This document shows positions 38,201 through 47,756 of a stretch of 60,901 nucleotides of DNA, piece by piece. Source of the DNA: Syntrophomonadaceae bacterium (lineage in GTDB: Bacteria > Bacillota > DSM-12270 > Thermacetogeniales > Thermacetogeniaceae); NCBI GenBank assembly GCA_012840385.1, contig DULK01000063.1:1-60901 (forward strand), in the 5' to 3' direction. Within the stretch, counting starts at the first letter, position 1. Each line of letters starts with the position of its first letter. The position numbers were made by a program, and so were the translations under genes. The notes beneath the pieces were generated by a model. It saw only the letters and a program-made list of their open reading frames with translations. It was not told where the DNA came from and did no database searches.

Positions 38201-41069
38201 ACCGGGGCGAAAACTATATTCAGATTCCTCTATGGTCGATCCCAACTCCCAGCGGTATGCCGATATTGCCAGGAACAGCGGATTCAGATTCCTCTATGGT
38301 CGATCCCAACAGAGCTTCCAGGAGCGGGTGTGCAGGTGAGATGAATATTCAGATTCCTCTATGGTCGATCCCAACTCACAGAGTCTCCGTGTTCGGTTCC
38401 ATGAAAATGCTCATTCAGATTCCTCTATGGTCGATCCCAACATTTTGTTTATTACTTTTCGTGACACATTTTTTCTTATTCAGATTCCTCTATGGTCGAT
38501 CCCAACCAGAGTTGGCGATGTGCCGGTGAGGAGAAGGGTATAAAATTCAGATTCCTCTATGGTCGATCCCAACGGTTCCAGAACGCGCCGACGTTCTTCC
38601 CTTATACGCATTCAGATTCCTCTATGGTCGATCCCAACTTTGCCTGTAAGGGATGCCGGGCTGACAAGTATCTTGGGATTCAGATTCCTCTATGGTCGAT
38701 CCCAACCTATCGTGAATTGCCTTCATAAAAGCGGCTTTAATATATTCAGATTCCTCTATGGTCGATCCCAACGATTTCCGGGGGCGCAGGGCGGTATTCG
38801 GGCCAATCGAGATTCAGATTCCTCTATGGTCGATCCCAACCGATGAAAAAGAGAGATCGGACTTTGAGCAGATCAATTCAGATTCCTCTATGGTCGATCC
38901 CAACTATTACAGCGAGCCTGGCGAGGGAACTGTCGGCGACGCCATTCAGATTCCTCTATGGTCGATCCCAACTGAAAATTTGACTCTAACAACTCCCGAA
39001 CCTTTGATTATTCAGATTCCTCTATGGTCGATCCCAACGTATGGATACCTGACAGACCTTACCCATATGCTAGCATTCAGATTCCTCTATGGTCGATCCC
39101 AACTCGGGCGACTGATCCGGACAAAGGCGGACCGGGGGATCGATTCAGATTCCTCTATGGTCGATCCCAACTCAAGGAACTGCGGGAACTGGCGGAGAAG
39201 GCAACGAATTCAGATTCCTCTATGGTCGATCCCAACTGCTTAGAAGTGAAGTCGGGCAACTTGAAGCCACGAATTCAGATTCCTCTATGGTCGATCCCAA
39301 CTTGTCCCGAAGCCATCGGAGCACATAGAGTTGGTCGCATTCAGATTCCTCTATGGTCGATCCCAACAGGAACTGGGTTTCAAATTTATTGAGTATGAAT
39401 CTATTCAGATTCCTCTATGGTCGATCCCAACGGGAGCACAGCTTACTTTTACCCGAATAGGAGTAGGAGAATTCAGATTCCTCTATGGTCGATCCCAACT
39501 GTCCTTCAAAATGCTTTTGAGGTATGTGCTAAAAGCATTCAGATTCCTCTATGGTCGATCCCAACAACGTTGCAAAAGAACGCGAGGCCGTTAAACGAAG
39601 ATTCAGATTCCTCTATGGTCGATCCCAACTCCAAAGAGAGATTGCAAAGCGTGAAGGGATTTCAAATTCAGATTCCTCTATGGTCGATCCCAACGTAAAT
39701 GTGGATAAGGTAAAATCCTACAACGTCGAAATTCAGATTCCTCTATGGTCGATCCCAACGCTAAAGCCTATCCGATTGAACAAATTTATGACATTATTCA
39801 GATTCCTCTATGGTCGATCCCAACCAAATTCACTACTTTTGATGAGGCAGCCGCGGCAAATTCAGATTCCTCTATGGTCGATCCCAACTCTTTAGGGAAT
39901 CCGCCGATACACCCGTGGGCAGAAGACATTCAGATTCCTCTATGTTCGATCCCAACACGGCTGGCGCAATACACAGGGAAGAAGCTCACAGATTCAGATT
40001 CCTCTATGGTCGATCCCAACCTCCACGCCTGCTTGTAGAAGAGGGCGGCAAACTAATTCAGATTCCTCTATGGTCGATCCCAACTTGCCCGGATGCTGAA
40101 GGCGAAGAAGCCGGATCTGCGCCATTCAGATTCCTCTATGGTCGATCCCAACCACAGACCAGCAAGTGGCTGCAAGGGTCATGAACGCATTCAGATTCCT
40201 CTATGGTCGATCCCAACGCTATGCGCAAGGCCGATGAGCAGCAGTTGAGGTTGATTCAGATTCCTCTATGGTCGATCCCAACTCCACAATTTCAGAAACA
40301 CCGCCAGGAGAGTTTTGCAATTCAGATTCCTCTATGGTCGATCCCAACTGATCCTGAAAGCTACTTTGCGGCACACGGCAAGAGCAATTCAGATTCCTCT
40401 ATGGTCGATCCCAACCTTTTTCGGCAGGAAGCACATTCTGCTCTTTTCGTTGATTCAGATTCCTCTATGGTCGATCCCAACACACGCCGAGGCCTGCCGG
40501 TTTTTGAAATGCTCACCCATTCAGATTCCTCTATGGTCGATCCCAACTCAACCCTAAAGACCTTCAACTTGATAAAATTCCTGCATTCAGATTCCTCTAT
40601 GGTCGATCCCAACTTTTCACCTCCCTTTTTATCTTAATCAAATCTTATAATTCAGATTCCTCTATGGTCGATCCCAACTGTGCGACGCCACCGGAGCCGT
40701 CTTGTACGGGTTGATTCAGATTCCTCTATGGTCGATCCCAACATAACTTAATCACGCCAGATCAGCCCTTAGATCTCCATTCAGATTCCTCTATGGTCGA
40801 TCCCAACAATGTGCAAATCCTGTTTCCAAAAGCATGCCCAGTCTATTCAGATTCCTCTATGGTCGATCCCAACATAACAGAACTCAGACCGACCGGGACA
40901 GGTGAATAAAGATTCAGATTCCTCTATGGTCGATCCCAACATGTATGTGTTTCAGGCGGTGCCGACAGTACGGCGAATTCAGATTCCTCTATGGTCGATC
41001 CCAACAATTAATGCGAATCAGTTTGTGAATATGCCGTTATATTCAGATTCCTCTATGGTCGATCCCAAC
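32236..41069 (-). CRISPR. CRISPR array, 135 repeats (manual count), type I-B
   Basis: The 29-base repeat is ATTCAGATTCCTCTATGG followed by TCGATCCCAAC as printed. On the minus strand it begins GTTGGGATCG and ends ATCTGAAT, the likely crRNA 5' handle. I count 135 repeats and 134 spacers of about 35-39 bases (mean period 65.7). The cas operon and leader lie at the high-coordinate side, so the newest spacers should be near 41 kb. Repeats are almost invariant: the first (32236) begins with G, the one at 32692 begins with T, and that at 39928 has T for G at base 17. Spacers 35477-35513 and 36466-36503 are the same sequence, differing by one end base. Confidence 0.98.
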
Positions 41070-41167
41070 AGCAAACGAAACGGCCTGGTTATCCCGTTTT
41101 TAACAGGTATCTTTATCAATTTTGCGTCAAACCGCCGGCTGTGCAGAAACCATTTCAGATAAACATT
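41070..41167 (-). promoter_or_regulatory. CRISPR leader
   Basis: About 98 non-coding bases between the cas2 stop and the first repeat in transcript order. A TTGACG is visible but no well-spaced -10 box. The position next to cas2 and at the newest end of the array defines it as the leader. Confidence 0.65.
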
Positions 41168-41449
41168 TCAGAGAAAATTGTCAGTCGGGTCTGGTGTGTT
41201 TGTGATGATATGCCGGTTAATTTTCACCCCCTCAGCCAGTGTATAGATCACCACAAAATCGCGATCGATGTCCAACACTCTATTGAGCTCCTTTTTTAAC
41301 AAAGCGATCTTCCCTTCTGTGAGATCCCCCTCGAAAACAGATTTCTGGACATGGATCAGGTACTTCCGGCAGGTCTTTAAGGTTTTTACCAATCTTTTGC
41401 GTCCCTGTGCATCTTCAGTATTTATGTCATAGACCAGGATGACGTGCAT
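41168..41449 (-). CDS. cas2: CRISPR adaptation endonuclease Cas2
   Basis: A 93-residue ferredoxin-fold protein starting MHVILVYDINTEDAQGRKRLVKTLKTCRKYLIHVQKSVFEGDLT, with the conserved Asp in VYDIN. It forms the integration complex with Cas1. It starts one base after the cas1 stop and is the last gene before the leader. Confidence 0.96.
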   Translation of the reverse strand: MHVILVYDINTEDAQGRKRLVKTLKTCRKYLIHVQKSVFEGDLTEGKIALLKKELNRVLDIDRDFVVIYTLAEGVKINRHIITNTPDPTDNFL

Positions 41450-41450
41450 T

Positions 41451-42419
41451 TCACCACCAGACTTTCATGGGAACAAACGAGTCTTCTCCCAACAGGTGCT
41501 TTATCAGCTTATACAGGTCAAGCCTGATCAGGCTCTTGTACTTCACCTTTCGCCTGAGCTTGCGGTGGACGATGGTGTTTTCCAGCAATTGCTCGAATTC
41601 CTGGACAAAGATCTTTCTCCCCCCTTCTGTGAGATAACAACAATTTAAATTCTGATCAAAGTGGCCTTCATTCAGGGACCCCTGGTTGACCAGCCGAAAG
41701 ATCAGCCTGTCCACAAGAACCGGCTTGAAAATCTCTGAAACGTCTAATGCCAGCGAATATCTGCGTTCTGACGGCTCGTGGAGGTAGCTGATCACGGGGC
41801 TCAGGGCTGTGCGCCGGATCTCTTTGAGAACCGTGGTATAGAGCATTGAATTACCAAAAGAGATCAAGGCATTCAGGGCGTTGGCAGGAGGCCTCTTTGA
41901 ACGCTCTCCAAACTCCCACCCGGTGATCTCTTCCCATTTGGAATAATAAAGCTTGCGGACATGAGCCTCGACGCTCATCAGGTCGCTGATCTCCCCGGCT
42001 TCTTTTGCCGCCTCCCGGTACTCGTCCAGCCTCTGACACGCCTCATCCTCACCGCGCTTCTCCAGATTGCGCCTGATGTTGTGCATCGCCCCCTCGATAA
42101 AGCTGCGCGCCAAAACGATCCTTTTCTCCGCGTCCAGATAGTGCTCTACCTGCCTCACCAGGAGAACACCTGAATTGATCCCCTCCCGCGGCAAAAAAGT
42201 CCCGGTATAATTCCCATAGTAATCAAAGAAATGGATGCTAATCCCGTGCTGCCCCAGGAAATCCAGCAGCTTGCTGTTGAGATCGAGCTCACCAAAGCAG
42301 TAGATGTGGTCGATGTCCTCAACCGGGAGATACCTGCGGGAATCCGCAGTCTCAAAAGCCAGAGTGTTATCCTTGCGGCGAAGGCAGCCCGAGGAAAAAA
42401 GGTAATATGTGCGGCTCAT
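41451..42419 (-). CDS. cas1: CRISPR integrase Cas1 (type I-B)
   Basis: The integrase that inserts new spacers, about 322 residues. ATG 42419 follows GGAGGG by five bases and gives MSRTYYLFSSGCLRRKDNTLAFE; the longer frame from 42491 overlaps cas4. The metal ligands fit the Cas1 pattern: Glu in LMSVEAHVRKLYY, His in SPVISYLHEPSERRYSLALDVSEIFKP, and the Asp/Glu that follow it. It lies between cas4 and cas2, the usual I-B adaptation order. Confidence 0.95.
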   Translation of the reverse strand: MSRTYYLFSSGCLRRKDNTLAFETADSRRYLPVEDIDHIYCFGELDLNSKLLDFLGQHGISIHFFDYYGNYTGTFLPREGINSGVLLVRQVEHYLDAEKRIVLARSFIEGAMHNIRRNLEKRGEDEACQRLDEYREAAKEAGEISDLMSVEAHVRKLYYSKWEEITGWEFGERSKRPPANALNALISFGNSMLYTTVLKEIRRTALSPVISYLHEPSERRYSLALDVSEIFKPVLVDRLIFRLVNQGSLNEGHFDQNLNCCYLTEGGRKIFVQEFEQLLENTIVHRKLRRKVKYKSLIRLDLYKLIKHLLGEDSFVPMKVWW

Positions 42420-42432
42420 ATAGACCCTCCAC

Positions 42433-42954
42433 TTAGACGGCGCAAAAGTCCCAATAAGCACACTGCAGGCAGAATTTTCTCTTTTTCGCAAGAGGCGGGA
42501 TCTGCCGGTTTAATATCTCCCTGATCTCGCTTACCGCCCTTTCGATCGCTTCTTCATCCTCAGCAGTCATCTCCACCTCGACCTTTCTCATGCTGGCCGG
42601 ATAGTGAAGGATCCCCCTCCGGCAGTTAACACCCTTTTGTTTCAAAACGAAGATGTAATACTTCAGCTGCCAGAGATGGGCATCTTCGAACTTCCGGCTC
42701 TTCTTCATCTCGTGAACGACAACCTCATCCCCATACTTCAGAAAATCGATCTTGATGCTGTCTATCTGTCTCTCACGCTCGTGCTCGCGGGGAAACCTCG
42801 TCTCATGAAGGATTTTCCCTTTAATGACGTTGGCATTTCCTGTAACGTTTTCAAAATCAAGCCCCTTGGCATGCAGCCACAGCTTCCGCTGGCAGATGAA
42901 GTAGTATGAGACCAGCACCCCGGTGATGCCAATCTCCTCTGTTCCCAGCTCCAT
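42433..42954 (-). CDS. cas4: CRISPR adaptation nuclease Cas4
   Basis: A RecB-like nuclease with an Fe-S cluster, which trims prespacers and selects the PAM. The 173 residues have one N-terminal cluster Cys (YYFICQRKLWLH) and three at the C terminus (FCLQCAYWDFCAV). The nuclease core includes IKGKILHETRF, the acidic IDSIKIDFLK and VVHEMKKSRKFEDAHLWQLKYYIFVL. The start abuts the cas3 stop. Confidence 0.95.
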   Translation of the reverse strand: MELGTEEIGITGVLVSYYFICQRKLWLHAKGLDFENVTGNANVIKGKILHETRFPREHERERQIDSIKIDFLKYGDEVVVHEMKKSRKFEDAHLWQLKYYIFVLKQKGVNCRRGILHYPASMRKVEVEMTAEDEEAIERAVSEIREILNRQIPPLAKKRKFCLQCAYWDFCAV

Positions 42955-45726
42955 TCACTCATTCTCCTTTCCCAGCAACCCTCTCTCACTGTCGTAATCA
43001 AGGTCGGCCAGGTTAATACCTGAAAGCCACCTCTCCAGCTGAGAGCGCCGGCGCTCCAGGAGATCAGAGTCCAGGCCATCAACCCTCGAGAGCACATCAC
43101 CAACCTCTATTTCCCTCATCACATCCTTCACCAGGTACCAGGGGGCACTGACAACAAACCTGCTTACGGCTCCTTCTGCAATATCGTCATAAGAGAGCCT
43201 GCTGCCTCTTTCAGCTATGCATCTGGCCACGGCGTCATAGAACTCTTCTTCCAGGCAGGATGGTACGATGCTGCAGTCGCACATCTGCCTGAAGAGGCGT
43301 TGGGCATCGCTCCTCCTGTCAGAGCAGTAACCGTGATCCAGGATATCCAGGGTCTCCTCGTAGATCCTCACATATGAGCCGATCCCTGTGGGGTTTTTCT
43401 CCAGCAGCTTATAGGTGACATCTACCCAGATCTGTTTCTGGCGCTCCGTCAGGGCAAGAGTTGAAACACCTGCATCCGCCAGCCTTTCAACCAGGCGGCC
43501 GGCAAGATCCCTGGCCGTCGTTTTTTTCTTCTTCTTTTGACCTTCCTGCTTCAGATCAGCAACCAACTGCCACACACGGTTCTCTATCTCTACCTCCTGA
43601 TCAGCCGCCGAAATAGAGCCTTCAGACTGCATCTCCATCATCACCGCTAAGACGGCCAGTGACAGCAGGGTAAACTCAAAGTCATAGACGTGCCTGCTCT
43701 CGGGAGAAGTCACTTTCCCCACGCCTGAACCCAAAAGCACGCCATTCCCGCCCCCCTCAGCGGGGGACTGTACCAGGATAACCACATTGGCCTCTTCCCC
43801 GGGAGCCCATCTCCCCTCCTTCAGGGCATAGCGCCTGTAGACCCGTCCCATCCTCTGGACCAAGCTGTCAACTGGAGCTGCTTCTGTGAAGAGGATGTCT
43901 GCGTCGAGGTCGAGCGAGGCCTCCACTATCTGAGTGGCCACCACGACGCATCCGCCTGGAGGACGATCTCCGATGTTCGGCATCAGTCTAAACACGCTGT
44001 CTTCCTTCTTCCGCCGGTGCTCCATCGTAAAGCGGGAATGCAGCAGGACAGGCTCGACCTCTGCCTTCGTCTCCTCCAACTTCTTGAGCAGCCCTTCGTA
44101 GACCTCTCTGGCCGCCTTTACCGTATTCATCACAACCAAAACCTTCTTCCCCTTACGGGCTTCCCCGATCAGCTGCTCCGCAAGCCGGAAAGAGTCGCCA
44201 TCCCACTTCTCCAGCTTCACGCTGTGCCTGCTCGAGGCCGCCAGAGGCCTCAATTCTTCCACCTCTTCCAGCAGATTGAGCGTTTCGACCCCTGTCCGCT
44301 TTTCCAGCTGGGTTCTCACAAAGCCAGGCAGAGTAGCCGTCATCAGGAGAACGCTCCCGCCTATTTCCGTGACCTGCTGGACGAGGTGGGTGACGATGGC
44401 GGCTGCCCGGGGGTCATACGCCTGGACCTCATCGATCGCCACGCACGCCCCCATCAGTGCGGCGTAAATGCGCTCGAAGCCGGGATAGCGGAGCGCTGCA
44501 GGGACTATCTGGTCAGCAGTGCAGACTATATACGGGTGGCCGAGGTGCCGCGCCAACTCCACCGCCTGTCTGCTCTCCCCTTCGATCTCGTCCTCGCCTA
44601 GAAGCGGTCGCTCCTCCGGCGGCTCTTTCTCGCCTTCTTCCAGCCTCTTGAGCCTGCGGAGCGCCAAAGCTGCATCGCCGTGGAGCAGGGCTGCGTTCTT
44701 TCCCCACTCTCTTCTGATGCTGCCGAGCAGACTGCTGATGCGCTCATACATGGAGTTGGCTGCAACACGCAGGGGAAGCACGAAGAAGAGCTTCCTGCCT
44801 CCTCCCCAGAGGCTGGCAAACTCAGTTTTTCCCACGCCGGTAGGAGCGATCACGACAACGCTCCTGCCTCTGATATCAGGCATTTTTCCCAACAGGTGAG
44901 CCTGCCAGAGCCGGTTGAACCTCTTCTCCAGCGCAGCCTTGAGCTCTTCATATGATGCCACTTCCCCCATCTCGATCTGGGATGCCTGAACAAACTGGTT
45001 CTGATCCATGTAAGAGGCAAAGTGATCGGCTCTCATCAGATTTCCGGCAACAAAAATCCGCATCTCCTCATCAGAATCAGTGGCCTTCATCCTCTCAGAG
45101 AGGAAGATCATGCTGTAGGGGGGTGTGATGAGGCCTGATGCCCCGAGGTCGTTATACATCAGGTATTCCACGACATCCTCGTTGAAACCGACAGCTTCGA
45201 GGCTCAAGCCGTGCTCCTCGGCCAACTGTCTAAGCCCCTCTTTCAGCTCCATGAGCATACCTTCGTAACAGCCCCGGCATTCGGCCAACATCTTCGCCCG
45301 CTCTTTGAGACACTCGCTCAATGCGCCCAAAAGGTAGTCAGGAAAGTTCTCTCTCCAGTGGTGAAACGCCACCGCAGAGAGAACGGCATCCTTCAGGTCG
45401 TCTCCCAAAGGGAGAAATCCGGCGCCGATGAAAAACAGGGCAAACAGGCTGTGGGGAAGCGGGGATTCAGCCAGGCACTTCCTGCACTTCTTCTCGTCTG
45501 GGAGAATTTCCTTCCGTCCGCTCCGCCCTCCTCCCCGCAGCCGCGTCTGAAAAACGGGGTCGAGCTTGCCCAGGTCGTGGAGCAGCCCGGCATAGCGCAG
45601 GGCCTGCCACCAGGCGTCTGGCACACCACCACAAACACCGGAGGCTTCCAGAGCCCTGATGCACTCCAAGACCTTCTCCGTGTGCTCAGCAAGAGTGGAG
45701 CCGCTGCTCTTGGCCAGAACCTCCAT
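42955..45726 (-). CDS. cas3: CRISPR helicase-nuclease Cas3 (HD N-terminal)
   Basis: Degrades DNA marked by Cascade. The 923 residues have an HD nuclease domain (His15, H50-D51 in GLLHDLGKLDP, FHHW at about 121-124), then the SF2 helicase: Walker A APTGVGKT (about 294-301), DEVQ (432-435), motif III LMTATLP and motif VI region SLVQRMGRVYRR. The start overlaps the cas5 end by 41 bases after GGAGGGAGAAG. All expected motifs are intact, so interference should work. Confidence 0.96.
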   Translation of the reverse strand: MEVLAKSSGSTLAEHTEKVLECIRALEASGVCGGVPDAWWQALRYAGLLHDLGKLDPVFQTRLRGGGRSGRKEILPDEKKCRKCLAESPLPHSLFALFFIGAGFLPLGDDLKDAVLSAVAFHHWRENFPDYLLGALSECLKERAKMLAECRGCYEGMLMELKEGLRQLAEEHGLSLEAVGFNEDVVEYLMYNDLGASGLITPPYSMIFLSERMKATDSDEEMRIFVAGNLMRADHFASYMDQNQFVQASQIEMGEVASYEELKAALEKRFNRLWQAHLLGKMPDIRGRSVVVIAPTGVGKTEFASLWGGGRKLFFVLPLRVAANSMYERISSLLGSIRREWGKNAALLHGDAALALRRLKRLEEGEKEPPEERPLLGEDEIEGESRQAVELARHLGHPYIVCTADQIVPAALRYPGFERIYAALMGACVAIDEVQAYDPRAAAIVTHLVQQVTEIGGSVLLMTATLPGFVRTQLEKRTGVETLNLLEEVEELRPLAASSRHSVKLEKWDGDSFRLAEQLIGEARKGKKVLVVMNTVKAAREVYEGLLKKLEETKAEVEPVLLHSRFTMEHRRKKEDSVFRLMPNIGDRPPGGCVVVATQIVEASLDLDADILFTEAAPVDSLVQRMGRVYRRYALKEGRWAPGEEANVVILVQSPAEGGGNGVLLGSGVGKVTSPESRHVYDFEFTLLSLAVLAVMMEMQSEGSISAADQEVEIENRVWQLVADLKQEGQKKKKKTTARDLAGRLVERLADAGVSTLALTERQKQIWVDVTYKLLEKNPTGIGSYVRIYEETLDILDHGYCSDRRSDAQRLFRQMCDCSIVPSCLEEEFYDAVARCIAERGSRLSYDDIAEGAVSRFVVSAPWYLVKDVMREIEVGDVLSRVDGLDSDLLERRRSQLERWLSGINLADLDYDSERGLLGKENE

Positions 45727-46588
45727 CTTCTCCCTCCTCTCTGAGGCGTGAGGCGTCTATCCTGGCAAAAAATACTGGAAGCCCTTTTTCCGTGTCGAAA
45801 TAAAGCCTGGGGTATCTCCCCGGCGCCAGCCAGGGGATGTTCCCATCAAAAAGCCGCACCGGGATGTACTCGAAGTTCCGGCAACCCCCATCATCTCTTC
45901 GGGGGTAAACCGAAGCGATGAGATTCGCGCTCCCGGTCACCCGCCTGTAAACCTCATCGTAATCATCGGATCCCCTCTCCTGAGGCCTGTAAACGAAAAC
46001 GCCAGCCCTTTTGCCCGGATCGGGCATCCACTGCCTGTAGGCGGACGCATTCCTGTAGTCGCCAGGCCGGGAACCGGGCCTGATCTCTGCATCAGCGATC
46101 TCTTCCAGAACAGCCCAGTCCTCCGACCTTCCCAAATGGAGGTGGGAGATCCAGCGCTCAGGGCAAAAAGCATTTTCTTTAAGTCTGGCGTTAACTTCGC
46201 GATCAGGGTGGGCGAGATAAATCAAAACCTCCACATCGTTGAGCACAAAAAATGTCACCGGCTGCTGCCCTCCCGGGTGCTCCGGCGCATCCTGGTACAC
46301 TCTGTTCCCGAACGCGCCGAAGCGCTCCTCGTGGCTGCTGCTGCTCAGGTTTCGCAGCCAGGTGTATTCCTGAGTGACCGTTCCTGCCCGGCAGAGAACG
46401 CCGAGGCCGAAAGGCGCAGCGAGCATCCGCTCGATCTTCTCCCGGCTTCCGAGGATATTCGCCAGAAAGCCAATCACGGTCGAATAAGGCGGCACCAGGT
46501 ACGTATGGCGCGGGTTGCTCGTCTGGGGCACGCGAAAGTGAGCGCTGGGAGCCGTCACCCTTATCCTAAGCGCTGTAAACGCTCCCAT
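45686..46588 (-). CDS. cas5: Cascade subunit Cas5 (type I-B, Cas5t-like)
   Basis: Caps the crRNA 5' handle in Cascade. It is 300 residues long, with the family N terminus TALRIRVTAPSAHFRVPQTSNPRHTYLVPPYSTVIGFLANILG. The start overlaps the cas7 stop by one base. The tail (EEGEDGGSGQEQRLHSC) is low-complexity because it is read through the cas3 start. Confidence 0.92.
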   Translation of the reverse strand: MGAFTALRIRVTAPSAHFRVPQTSNPRHTYLVPPYSTVIGFLANILGSREKIERMLAAPFGLGVLCRAGTVTQEYTWLRNLSSSSHEERFGAFGNRVYQDAPEHPGGQQPVTFFVLNDVEVLIYLAHPDREVNARLKENAFCPERWISHLHLGRSEDWAVLEEIADAEIRPGSRPGDYRNASAYRQWMPDPGKRAGVFVYRPQERGSDDYDEVYRRVTGSANLIASVYPRRDDGGCRNFEYIPVRLFDGNIPWLAPGRYPRLYFDTEKGLPVFFARIDASRLREEGEDGGSGQEQRLHSC

Positions 46589-47733
46589 CAGGCACCAGCC
46601 TCTCCAGCACCGGTACCCTCTTCAGCCGGGTAAACAAAATCTACAATCCTGCCGGCATCGATCCCTCTGATGAAATCATCTTCTTTTAGCTCCTCTGACA
46701 GCGGCAGCAGCGACTTGTACCAGGCCCTGATGATGTGGCTGTTCTTCCGTGTTTCTGTGAGCAAATCTGCACTGATCTTGCCGTCTGAAAAGCTGATCGC
46801 AGAGTGGAAGAGCGGAACCGGCGCCTTGAGAGCAGCCATCACGCAAAAGAGAGGGTTCGTGCCATAGCTCTCCGTGCTCGAATGGAGGGAAAAGCCGTCA
46901 GCTATCACGGTGAGGACCTGCTTCAGTCTCTTCCTGTACTCATCATCAGCGACGACAAACAGCAGCCAGCCTCCCTCATCCTTCGAACTCTTTACACCGA
47001 CATAGCCAGGAGTGCTGTCCACCCTGCTTTCTGCGCTCGAGGCAGAGGAACCGTCACCCTGGCTCGATGGAATGGCATACCACTCCCATCCATCCTCTAC
47101 ATCCAGCCTTTTGACCCTTTCCCGGACATCATCCGCAGAAGCCTTTGCCAGGCCGCTCAGCCAATCCCTGATCTTCGGCTCAGTGACTTCCGCAGCTACC
47201 TCCTGCTGACCGAAACGGCTGAGATCAAGGGTAAAGGTGAGCCTGTAGAGAGAGTAGTGCTCTTCCTTGGAAAAGGGGTTGGGGTTGGCCTTTGTACCGC
47301 ACTTCACTGCCCTTGCCACCAGATCGTGGTTGGCGTAAAAGGCCATATCGCCCTGCCAGGGCTCCAGAGAGATCGCCTTCGTGATCCCAAGCGGGGCCTT
47401 CCGGGTGACCGTGAAGGGGTTTGTCCGCATGAAGCCGAACAAATCGAGCTCAGGAAAGTTGACGATATTCGCATCCGGAAAACCAAACTGCAAGACGGTG
47501 TTGTCCTTAACCACCGGTGCCGGCTGCCATCCATAAAGGCCGTGCAGCGCCACAAACAGGTGGTGGCGGATAAAGGCGCGGCTCATAAAGGAATAAGTGC
47601 CGTCACGGCGCGCCAGCTTCTTGATCGACTGAATGCTCTCGGCGATCTTCTCATCACGGTTTACAGCGGAACTTTCAAAAACAACGGTTGCGGTTACGCC
47701 CGCTGCCTTAAATTTATCCCTGTTCACCAACAT
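46588..47733 (-). CDS. cas7: Cascade backbone Cas7 (Cst2/DevR-like)
   Basis: The RAMP protein that polymerises along crRNA. The 381 residues contain TVVFESSAVNRDE, DGTYSFMSRAFIRHHLF and FDLFGFMRT-like (LDLFGFMRTNPFTVTRKAPLGITKAISLEPW), typical of the Cst2/DevR family of the I-B (Tneap) group. It lies 23 bases after cas8. Confidence 0.93.
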   Translation of the reverse strand: MLVNRDKFKAAGVTATVVFESSAVNRDEKIAESIQSIKKLARRDGTYSFMSRAFIRHHLFVALHGLYGWQPAPVVKDNTVLQFGFPDANIVNFPELDLFGFMRTNPFTVTRKAPLGITKAISLEPWQGDMAFYANHDLVARAVKCGTKANPNPFSKEEHYSLYRLTFTLDLSRFGQQEVAAEVTEPKIRDWLSGLAKASADDVRERVKRLDVEDGWEWYAIPSSQGDGSSASSAESRVDSTPGYVGVKSSKDEGGWLLFVVADDEYRKRLKQVLTVIADGFSLHSSTESYGTNPLFCVMAALKAPVPLFHSAISFSDGKISADLLTETRKNSHIIRAWYKSLLPLSEELKEDDFIRGIDAGRIVDFVYPAEEGTGAGEAGA

Positions 47734-47756
47734 TCTCTCTCATCCCTCTCCCTTCA

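Noticed and set aside
32250-41162. Dozens of long open frames across the array with repeating peptides such as IQIPLWSIPT or DSDSSMVDPN
   Set aside because: They arise because the repeat unit has few stops and a period near 66 bases. They are translations of CRISPR repeats, not genes.
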